A stretch of DNA of 10,533 nt, taken from a bacterium (lineage in GTDB: Bacteria; Chlamydiota; Chlamydiia; Chlamydiales; Rhabdochlamydiaceae). Where the stretch lies: assembly GCA_021802305.1 (NCBI GenBank), contig JAKAAD010000031.1, positions 1 to 10,533 on the forward strand, read 5' to 3'. The notes below the pieces were generated by a model. The model saw nothing but the letters and a program-made list of their open reading frames with translations. It was not told where the DNA came from and ran no database searches. Both the position numbers and the translations under genes were made by a program. This document shows positions 1-5,407 of this stretch, piece after piece. Position 1 is the stretch's first letter, and every line of letters begins with the position of its first letter.

Positions 1-1313
1 TCTTGAAAAGCACGATCCACTTCTTCTTGAGAAGAAGTGGGTTTTACTCCCAATGTCTTGCATGCATCTTGCAATGTGGTTTCAATGGCAATGGAAGAAA
101 TAGGGATATCGATGTCTGGGGATGTCTGGGTAGAGGTTTGCGTTTCGCATGCCTTGCATGCATTACTCCATTGGTTATAAGCTGGGTAGAAATCATGCAT
201 TCCCTCTCCCAGACGTATCACAAGGGAAATAGCCGTTCCATAAACCGGTATACGAAAGATTGCAACACCGGATGCAATTTCGCATCCGCCTTTAACGTAG
301 TTGTCGATCTTCCCTGTACGGTATCCTTGATAAAATCTATAAGTTGCAGAGGCAATCCCTGCCAACAAACTTATCGCTGGTATCCATTCTCCCATGTTTC
401 GAATTATTTGTGCTTTGGATGGATCAACGGCAAGCCTACTTAAAAGCTTAAAAGCGTCCCTGCCTCCAATTGCAATCGTGCTCACTACAAGACCAATGCC
501 TACTGCGTGCAGGTCAACATCCTTAAAGATGCCGTTTACTTGTTCTTTAAGTTTTGAATGATCCTTTTCCAGCGTTTCAATACGCTGGGCTTGCTCTAGC
601 TTATCCTTTTCCAGCGTTTCAATACGCTGGGCTTGTATGTGAATACGCTGGGCTTGCTCTAGCTTATCCTTTTCCAGCGTTTCAATACGCTGGGCTTGTA
701 TGTGAATACGCTGGGCTTGCTCTTGGTCATCTTTTTCCAGCGTTTCAATACGCTGGTCTTGGCGTTCTCGTGCCAACTTTTCTTTTCTGAACTCGTTGAT
801 ATTCCATTGTAGTTCTTTATCTATTTCAAAAGAATATTGAGCATTTAAAGGAGTGTCAGTTTCTGTCGATACGATTTTATGATCGCCTCCTCCTGGGCAA
901 ACATTTCCGCGTCTCTCAACCCAAAAGGGCAGGTAAGTCAGTTCAAGGTAATGATTTTTAGTGCAAGCCACCGGCTGCTTAAGAAGGGAAAGAGAAAAAA
1001 AGCGATCTACAAAATCTTGAGGCGCAGATGCGGGAGCTTTGTTTTCATCAGAAAGGCAAATGACATCCCCATTGATCACAAGAAACTTTTTTTCTGTGAT
1101 TTCTTTCTCTAGATTGTCTTGCGGTTGGGTGGGAAATGTGGCGCGTAGTTGGGAATAGTTGCTCAATAACTTTTGTATCACTTGAGTTGCAGTCGTTATT
1201 GTTTCAGGCTTGTCGTCGCGCAAGACGTATCGTGCAATCAATCGTTTGGCTGAAAAAATGGATATTTGTTCATAAGCGGATGCCAAAGCATTTAGGTCTA
1301 GTTGGGTTGTCAT
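1..1313 (-). CDS. Partial gene: heptad-repeat coiled-coil protein with hydrophobic middle and probable C-terminal J domain (3' end outside window)
   Basis: One open frame runs from ATG at 1313 to the left edge without a stop, giving 437 codons. A ribosome binding site GAGGAG (1323-1328) sits 9 bases before the ATG. Seen in the translation: residues 1-165 match no family I know; residues 187-256 are ten seven-residue units (QRIETLE, KDKLEQA, QRIHIQA types), an almost ideal coiled coil; three hydrophobic stretches follow near 268-283, 310-327 and 343-366, which may be membrane segments; a Cys-Lys-Ala-Cys pair lies at 386-389. The last visible residues (about 414-437, containing LGVKPTSSQEEVDRAF) resemble helices I-II of a J domain, the Hsp70 co-chaperone module. 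The diagnostic HPD motif would fall beyond the window, so this call is inference. The gene follows a decayed relative by 36 bases and may share its transcript. It could be a membrane-anchored co-chaperone or a secreted host-interaction protein; neither is proven. Confidence 0.8.
   Translation of the reverse strand, partial: MTTQLDLNALASAYEQISIFSAKRLIARYVLRDDKPETITTATQVIQKLLSNYSQLRATFPTQPQDNLEKEITEKKFLVINGDVICLSDENKAPASAPQDFVDRFFSLSLLKQPVACTKNHYLELTYLPFWVERRGNVCPGGGDHKIVSTETDTPLNAQYSFEIDKELQWNINEFRKEKLARERQDQRIETLEKDDQEQAQRIHIQAQRIETLEKDKLEQAQRIHIQAQRIETLEKDKLEQAQRIETLEKDHSKLKEQVNGIFKDVDLHAVGIGLVVSTIAIGGRDAFKLLSRLAVDPSKAQIIRNMGEWIPAISLLAGIASATYRFYQGYRTGKIDNYVKGGCEIASGVAIFRIPVYGTAISLVIRLGEGMHDFYPAYNQWSNACKACETQTSTQTSPDIDIPISSIAIETTLQDACKTLGVKPTSSQEEVDRAFQ
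17..40. repeat. Perfect inverted repeat, 11-base arms and 2-base centre
   Basis: The left arm CCACTTCTTCT (17-27) and right arm AGAAGAAGTGG (30-40) are exact reverse complements separated by TG. The repeat lies in the coding sequence of the presumed J domain (codons for Thr-Ser-Ser-Gln-Glu-Glu-Val). The Ser-Ser and Glu-Glu codons (TCT TCT, GAA GAA) naturally generate part of the symmetry, so function is doubtful. Confidence 0.6.
546..755 (-). repeat. In-frame tandem heptad repeat, 21-base unit with 63-base higher-order period
   Basis: Ten consecutive 21-base units encode heptads in the order A-B-C-A-B-C-A-B-A-B', where A is QRIETLE, B is KDKLEQA or a variant, and C is QRIHIQA. Around 600-720 the 63-base A-B-C block is repeated base for base, which suggests recent duplication. 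Because the unit is a multiple of three, gain or loss of copies would lengthen or shorten the coiled coil without breaking the frame. Each A unit also contains an inverted repeat, CCAGCG / CGCTGG, at 569-588, 611-630, 674-693 and 737-756. Confidence 0.95.
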
Positions 1314-1349
1314 AACAATTATCTCCTCAGATGTTTGATAGTAAATTAT

Positions 1350-1979
1350 CTACTTGGCTTCAATTTCTTGCCAATGATTTTTTTCGGGAAACTCTATCCT
1401 GGGTAGAGATGTGTTGCGATTTTTATAAAGATTTAGGATGGATAAGAGCGTGCTATTTTTTAAAACATCCTGGTTGAAAAAGCGATGAGCTATCCCTAGA
1501 ACGCTTAGGAGAAGAACCAGAAAGGCCACAACTTTTAATGTATCTCTATTTGCCAATCTTGTGAGGAGCGCCTCAATACATTTGGTTAGAAAGAAAGATG
1601 TAGATTTCATCCTTTCTTGAAATAAGGAGATATCTCGTTCTAGCGTTTTAATACGCTGGGCTGGCATTTCAATACACTAAGTTAAGCGCTTTTGTGCCAA
1701 ATTTTCTTCTCTTAATTCGATGCTGCGATACTGCCGTCAAGTTGTGTTACCCATTTCTGCCATCCAGCAATGGGTGCATATTCTGGTCCTGCAAGAGTAT
1801 CGCTCCCGGAAAAAAGCAGAAACCCCGATCCATGTTACCTTGATGTTGACGATCATCACATCGACATCTTCCTTGGTTTGCTGCATCAAACTAGCAATTG
1901 TCCTCAACGGAGATCCTTCGAATGCAAGTCCCGCGAAAACTTTGTTTGTATATTGTATGAGCCTTGTGTCATCTTTCAT
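1350..1979 (-). pseudogene. Decayed relative of the heptad-repeat gene, two in-frame stops
   Basis: A single frame begins at ATG 1979 with a strong ribosome binding site AAAGGAG (1988-1994, 8 bases upstream) and ends at TAG 1350-1352. It is interrupted by TGA (1737-1739) and TAG (1677-1679) without any frameshift, about 207 codons in all. The first piece (80 residues, starting MKDDTRLIQYTNK) matches nothing I recognise. Between the stops the translation keeps a Leu-Ala-Gln-Lys-Arg stretch like the intact gene's KLARERQDQR. After the second stop it reads CIEMPAQRIKTLERD, clearly the same heptad motif as QAQRIETLEKD next door. The TAG-TGT pair there looks like CAG-CGT (Gln-Arg) changed by C-to-T. 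A hydrophobic segment (VVAFLVLLLSVLGIA) would cross a membrane. The alternative is two short real genes (80 and 105 residues), but the second has no ribosome binding site at its first ATG (1667). Confidence 0.7.
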
Positions 1980-2191
1980 GTTTGTGGCTCCTTTTTTGGT
2001 TGCGTTTTCAATTGCCTAGATTGGCGGATGGAGTCATGCCTATTAGGCACTGAAACTGTTACAGAAGATTTTAAAAATGAGATGATTCTTAGGATTGCGG
2101 GACAATGAGCGGGAATAAGTGAAAGATTTTGCAATTCCCATTAAAAATATTTTTATGTTATCCCTGGGTTTAGGGAGAGGGGAAGACCTAA
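1980..2191. other. Intergenic gap between the decayed gene and the 135-residue gene
   Basis: This 212-base AT-rich stretch carries no gene I can support. It contains a perfect 13-base dyad TGCCTA-T-TAGGCA (2037-2049), 58 bases upstream of the decayed gene's start, which could be an operator. It also contains a spaced inverted repeat GGGAAT...ATTCCC (2111-2139). A small stem TCCCT/AGGGA (2161-2176) lies immediately upstream of the ribosome binding site of the plus-strand gene. A weak plus-strand promoter can be drawn (TTGCAA 2129-2134, then TATGTT 2154-2159, spacer 19). Confidence 0.45.
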
Positions 2192-2599
2192 ATGAGGTAT
2201 GCTGTTTTTTTATTTGGAGAGGCTGAAAAAGGTGTGGTTTGCAAACCACGCCTTATGCATTCGCTTCTAGAACTCATCAGCACATATGGTCATCCCCAGG
2301 AAGAAACCTTAGGGCTTTTTTATGCCATTCAAGTGCTTTTATACGAGAGGGATCTCATCTATTTTCGCGTGAGAGAAGAGGGTATGAGCATTGCTGATTA
2401 CATGAAAGGCTTGAAAATTCTGCAAAAGGGGGACCTTCCTCCTACACTTACTGCGATATGCATGCCCAATGTAAGCGATGCGCAACTGTTAAATCAGATG
2501 GGAGACCTTTGCTGTGCACGCCACTGGTTTTTGCTTATGGGAGAGAAGGATCTTTACGATTACTTGACGGCTGATTACCTGGATCGCAAGGCTGGCTAA
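2192..2599 (+). CDS. Conserved-looking hypothetical protein, 135 residues
   Basis: ATG at 2192 is preceded by a purine-rich site GAGGGG (2177-2182) at 9 bases. The protein has no signal peptide, membrane segment or motif I can name. It reads as a compact soluble alpha/beta protein (starts MRYAVFLFGEAEKG, with well-mixed hydrophobic and charged residues) and carries five cysteines, two of them adjacent (Cys-Cys near residue 108). Its stop TAA overlaps the stop of the convergent peroxiredoxin gene. From memory, C. trachomatis has a hypothetical gene (CT602) beside its peroxiredoxin CT603, so this may be that family; I cannot confirm it by sequence. No function is proposed. Confidence 0.75.
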   Translation: MRYAVFLFGEAEKGVVCKPRLMHSLLELISTYGHPQEETLGLFYAIQVLLYERDLIYFRVREEGMSIADYMKGLKILQKGDLPPTLTAICMPNVSDAQLLNQMGDLCCARHWFLLMGEKDLYDYLTADYLDRKAG

Positions 2600-3204
2600 C
2601 GGCGTGCGAAATAATCTGCCAATCCTTTCGCAGTAGGAACCATGCCTTTTGAACCGCTCTTCCAGTTTGCAGGACAGACTTCACCGTGTTGTTCATGAAA
2701 AGCCAAAGCGTCTACCATGCGAAGTGCTTCATCAACAGATCGCCCCAAGGAAAGTTCATTGACGACTTGATGCTGTACGATCCCTGCTTTATCGATGAGA
2801 AAAAGACCGCGATAAGCAACGCCCTCGTCTTCTTTCAAAACACCGTAACTCCGGGCAATGGTTTTATTGATGTCAGCTACAATGGGGTAGGTAATCCCGG
2901 AAATGCCTCCTTTTTCTTTAGGAATGTTTGCCCAGGCTAGATGCGAAAAGCAGCTATCGACAGAGCAAGCGACAACTTGGGCCCCTCTCTTTTCAAATTC
3001 AGGGAGTTTTTCTTGAAATGCGTGGAGTTCTGTAGGACATACAAAGGTGAAATCGAGAGGATAGAAGAAGAAAACAATGTATTTTCCCAAGTAGTCTGCA
3101 AGAGAAAATTTAGGCACAATAGTGCGCTCAATCACGGCTTTTTCTTTAAAGTAGGGAGCCTTTTTTCCTATGATAAGAACATTGTGAGCATTCGCTTCCA
3201 TCAT
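2596..3204 (-). CDS. ahpC: Typical 2-Cys peroxiredoxin (AhpC/Tsa, Prx1 class)
   Basis: This cytosolic thiol peroxidase reduces hydrogen peroxide and organic hydroperoxides. In the 202-residue translation the peroxidatic motif PLDFTFVCPTE is intact (Pro49, Thr53, Cys56), with the supporting Arg132 in YRGLF and the resolving Cys177 in GEVCPANW near the C-terminus. This is the arrangement of obligate homodimeric 2-Cys enzymes. The tail ends in ...DYFARR, so the YF motif linked to sensitivity to over-oxidation is present. The partner loop reads GGISG instead of the usual GGLG, so the sensitivity cannot be inferred. The start at 3204 is supported by AGGAG (3212-3216) 7 bases upstream; a second ATG follows at once. 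The gene lies 21 bases after tRNA-Arg and downstream of groEL on the same strand, so it may depend on read-through from the groE promoter. The reductant (thioredoxin or AhpF type) is not in the window. Confidence 0.95.
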   Translation of the reverse strand: MMEANAHNVLIIGKKAPYFKEKAVIERTIVPKFSLADYLGKYIVFFFYPLDFTFVCPTELHAFQEKLPEFEKRGAQVVACSVDSCFSHLAWANIPKEKGGISGITYPIVADINKTIARSYGVLKEDEGVAYRGLFLIDKAGIVQHQVVNELSLGRSVDEALRMVDALAFHEQHGEVCPANWKSGSKGMVPTAKGLADYFARR

Positions 3205-3225
3205 TGTGCTTCTCCTAATAATTTG

Positions 3226-3299
3226 CGCACCGGAGAGGATTCGAACCTCTGACCTCCCGGTTCGTAGCCGGGTACTCTATCCAGCTGAGCTACCAGTGC
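3226..3299 (-). tRNA. tRNA-Arg (anticodon ACG)
   Basis: A full cloverleaf can be folded on the minus strand. The acceptor stem pairs GCACTGG with CCGGTGC (one T-G pair). The anticodon stem CCCGG/CCGGG encloses the loop CTACGAA, giving anticodon ACG (plus-strand 3263-3265). The T arm is AGAGG-TTCGAAT-CCTCT and the discriminator base is G. No CCA is encoded, so a CCA-adding enzyme is needed. A34 would normally be deaminated to inosine by TadA so that CGU, CGC and CGA are read. The gene sits 12 bases after groEL and 21 bases before the peroxiredoxin gene. Confidence 0.97.
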
Positions 3300-3311
3300 A
3301 ATTTCTCCGAC

Positions 3312-4979
3312 TTACATCATGTCCATGTCATCCATTCCCATGCCGCCCATTCCAGGACCACCCATACCGCCACCCATAGGCATTTGCGCTTTAGCTTTGG
3401 GTTTTGGTTTTTCTGTGATCGCTGCAGCAACAGTGATCAAAAGGGCAGAAACGGATGAACCGCTTCCCAATGCGCTTTTTGTGACCTTCACAGGGTCAAT
3501 GACGCCTTCTTTAATGAGGTCGCCGAAGCTATCGGTTGCTCCATTGTATCCCCATGCTTTTTCCTTGCTCTCGTAGATCTTTTCGGCAATGACGTATCCT
3601 TGTTTTCCGCAGTTTGTTGCAATGGCGGCTGCGGGAGCAAAAGCTGCATTGCGGATGATTGCCACGCCTACATTCTCATCGCCATCCAGGTGGAGTTTGT
3701 CGAGAGATTGTACAGCGCGCAGTAATGCAACGCCCCCACCAGGAACAACTCCTTCTGCAACAGCAGCGCGCGTTGCATGCAGTGCATCTTCTACGCGTGC
3801 TTTCTTCTCTTTCATTTCTGCTTCTGTTGCAGCGCCTACATTGATGACGGCTACGCCGCCTGTGAGTTTCGCAAGGCGCTCTTCGAGTTTTTCTTTGTCA
3901 TAGCTAGAGGTTGTTCGCTCCATCTCTCTTCGGATTTGTTGAACGCGTTCTTGGACCTTCTTAGGGTCTCCTGCGCCATCGACAAGAGTGGTTTCATCTT
4001 TGGTGACTTTTATTTTTTTCGCCTTTCCTAAAAGAGATAGTTCAGCTTTTTCAAGAGATAAACCAATTTCTTCTGAAATAAGCGTTCCTCCAGTCAAAAT
4101 GGCAATATCTTGTAGGATTGCTTTCCTCCGATCTCCAAAAGCGGGGGCTTTTACTGCACAAATAGAAAGGCCTCCTTGCAATTTGTTGATGACGAGAGTA
4201 GAGAGGGCTTCCCCTTCGATATCGTCTGCAATGATAAGGAGGGGCTTTTTACCTGTTTCCACGAGCTTTTCTAGAATAGGTACAAGGTCTCGTGCGTTAG
4301 AAATTTTTGCATCGGTAATGAGAATAAGAGCATTTTCAAATTCAACGCTCATTTTTTCTGCGTTCGTAACGAAATAAGGAGAGGCGTACCCTTTGTCGAA
4401 CTGCGTTCCTTCGACAACTGTCAATTCTGTATGAATCCCTTTTGATTCCGAAATGGTAATCATCCCATCTTTGCCCACTTTTTGCATCGCTTCTGCGATG
4501 ATAGAGCCAATTTCAGGGTCATTGTTGGCGGAAATAGTGGCAATTTGCTGCACTTCTTCTGGCTTACTTACTGGCGTAGAAAGAGCATCCAGCGCTTTGC
4601 ACATCGCATTAACAGCAATTTCAATCCCGCGCTTTACGCTCATGGGGTTTGCACCAGCAATGACATTTTTTACCCCTTCGCTCAAGATCGCTTCAGCCAG
4701 AACGATTGCTGTTGTCGTTCCATCCCCTGCAATATCTGAAGTTTTTGAGGCGGCTTCTTTTACAAGAGAGGCGCCCATGTTGTGAAATTTATCTTTTAAG
4801 ACGATTTCTTTAGCCACGGTAACTCCGTCTTTAGTAGAAAGAACGGATCCAAAGCCACGATGGATGACCACATTGCGACCTCTTGGACCTAAGGTCGCAA
4901 TCACTGCCTTAGCAAGATCTTTCACTCCTTTGAGGAGAGATTTGAGCGCTTCTTCGTTGAATTGTAATAGTTTAGACAT
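3312..4979 (-). CDS. groEL: Chaperonin GroEL (Hsp60), 555 residues
   Basis: This subunit forms the double-ring ATP-driven folding chamber in the cytosol, working with GroES. The translation spans equatorial, intermediate and apical domains. Visible landmarks are the ATP-binding GDGTTT loop with Asp86, the hydrolysis residue Asp398 in VEDALHATRAAV, the family signature AAVAEGVVPGGG (405-416), and apical substrate/GroES-binding residues Tyr198, Tyr202 and Phe203. The C-terminal tail is a flexible Gly-Met run (from about residue 533) ending DDMDMM. Length is normal for the family. The ATG at 4979 follows AAAGGAG (4988-4994) by 8 bases, and groES ends 24 bases upstream. Chlamydiae carry several groEL copies; pairing with groES and a CIRCE operator suggests this is the main, stress-regulated copy. 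However, its position beside a tsa-type gene recalls the C. trachomatis groEL2 locus. Confidence 0.98.
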   Translation of the reverse strand: MSKLLQFNEEALKSLLKGVKDLAKAVIATLGPRGRNVVIHRGFGSVLSTKDGVTVAKEIVLKDKFHNMGASLVKEAASKTSDIAGDGTTTAIVLAEAILSEGVKNVIAGANPMSVKRGIEIAVNAMCKALDALSTPVSKPEEVQQIATISANNDPEIGSIIAEAMQKVGKDGMITISESKGIHTELTVVEGTQFDKGYASPYFVTNAEKMSVEFENALILITDAKISNARDLVPILEKLVETGKKPLLIIADDIEGEALSTLVINKLQGGLSICAVKAPAFGDRRKAILQDIAILTGGTLISEEIGLSLEKAELSLLGKAKKIKVTKDETTLVDGAGDPKKVQERVQQIRREMERTTSSYDKEKLEERLAKLTGGVAVINVGAATEAEMKEKKARVEDALHATRAAVAEGVVPGGGVALLRAVQSLDKLHLDGDENVGVAIIRNAAFAPAAAIATNCGKQGYVIAEKIYESKEKAWGYNGATDSFGDLIKEGVIDPVKVTKSALGSGSSVSALLITVAAAITEKPKPKAKAQMPMGGGMGGPGMGGMGMDDMDMM

Positions 4980-5003
4980 AGTTTCTTCTCCTTTAAAAAT
5001 GTT

Positions 5004-5303
5004 TTAGCTGAGGATGCCTAGGATATCTTCTTCGGTGAGAATGAGGTATTCTTCATCTGTATCAGTACTCTTTACTTCTGTTCCGGCATAAGAAGAATAG
5101 AGAATGCTATCCCCTACGCGCACGTTCATTTTTTTCGGCTTTCCCTTCCCATCCATTTTCCCGGGGCCTACTGCAACAACTTCGCCTTGCTTTGGTTTTT
5201 CTTGAGCAGTTTCTGGAAGCAAAATGCCTCCTTTTGTCTTGTTAGCTTGAGCACGTTTGACGAGAACTCGGTCGCCAAGTGGTTGAATATTTTTTACGGA
5301 CAT
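5004..5303 (-). CDS. groES: Co-chaperonin GroES (Hsp10), 99 residues
   Basis: This forms the seven-membered lid that caps GroEL and closes the folding chamber. The translation begins MSVKNIQPLGDRVLVKR, the usual N-terminus. It carries the mobile loop with the GroEL-binding tripeptide (NKTKGGILLPE) and the roof segment VVAVGPGK, and ends LTEEDILGILS. An in-frame GTG at 5309 would add two residues, but the ribosome binding site AAGGAG (5312-5317) is only 2 bases from it and 8 bases from the ATG at 5303, so the ATG is preferred. The gene is first of the groES-groEL pair, about 25 bases downstream of the predicted transcription start, with a CIRCE operator further upstream. Confidence 0.96.
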   Translation of the reverse strand: MSVKNIQPLGDRVLVKRAQANKTKGGILLPETAQEKPKQGEVVAVGPGKMDGKGKPKKMNVRVGDSILYSSYAGTEVKSTDTDEEYLILTEEDILGILS

Positions 5304-5335
5304 GGGCACATCTCCTTAAGGTTTGTTCATGGGTT

Positions 5336-5364
5336 ATCCTAGAGGACAGGGGGGATTTTGTCAA
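5336..5364 (-). promoter_or_regulatory. Predicted main sigma-factor promoter of groES-groEL
   Basis: On the minus strand a perfect -35 box TTGACA (5359-5364) is followed after 17 bases by TAGGAT (5336-5341), a four-of-six match to TATAAT. Transcription would start near 5329, about 25 bases before the groES ATG. The bases immediately upstream of the -35 (5365-5380) are A/T tracts that could act as an UP element. The promoter lies between CIRCE and the gene. Confidence 0.7.
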
Positions 5365-5380
5365 GAAAAACAAAAAGTTT

Positions 5381-5407
5381 TTAGCAATATTCATCCAAGA
5401 GTGCTAA
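5381..5407 (-). promoter_or_regulatory. CIRCE operator (HrcA binding site)
   Basis: The element has the standard 9-9-9 geometry. Read on the minus strand, arm 1 (5399-5407) is a perfect TTAGCACTC, the spacer is nine bases (5390-5398), and arm 2 (5381-5389) is TATTGCTAA against the consensus GAGTGCTAA, two mismatches. CIRCE is the target of the heat-shock repressor HrcA, whose activity depends on GroEL, giving feedback control of the groE genes. The TAG stop of the upstream namZ-like gene (5404-5406) lies inside arm 1. Confidence 0.93.

Noticed and set aside
3..443. Plus-strand open frame of 146 residues at the left edge
   Set aside because: It lies opposite the continuous 437-codon minus-strand frame, has no recognisable features and no ribosome binding site can be judged. 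The minus frame has repeats, a J-like end and a good start.
456..512. Chlamydial Inc-type paired hydrophobic domain in the repeat protein
   Set aside because: The hydrophobic stretches are separated by long charged segments rather than forming the tight two-lobed hairpin of Inc proteins; not strong enough to claim.
546..755. CRISPR-like repeat array
   Set aside because: Units are contiguous 21-base coding heptads without unique spacers, and no cas gene is present.
554..790. Plus-strand open frame encoding a periodic peptide with repeated PFPAFQYAGL units
   Set aside because: It is the antisense reading of the heptad repeat; its periodicity comes entirely from the 21/63-base units of the minus-strand gene.
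1720..2108. Two overlapping plus-strand frames (99 and 112 residues) and other short frames over the decayed gene
   Set aside because: They are antisense to the decayed gene, overlap each other and have no family resemblance or convincing start signal.
3226..3299. tRNA-Arg as an integration site for a mobile element
   Set aside because: No integrase, no repeated tRNA 3' end and no foreign-looking genes flank it; both neighbours are housekeeping genes.
5304..5309. GTG start for GroES two codons upstream
   Set aside because: The ribosome binding site is only 2 bases from the GTG but 8 bases from the ATG at 5303.
5381..5407. CIRCE stem plus following T-rich tract as a rho-independent terminator of the namZ-like gene
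   Set aside because: The stem is only about six mostly A-T pairs, too weak for a convincing terminator, and the 9-9-9 geometry is fully explained as a HrcA site.
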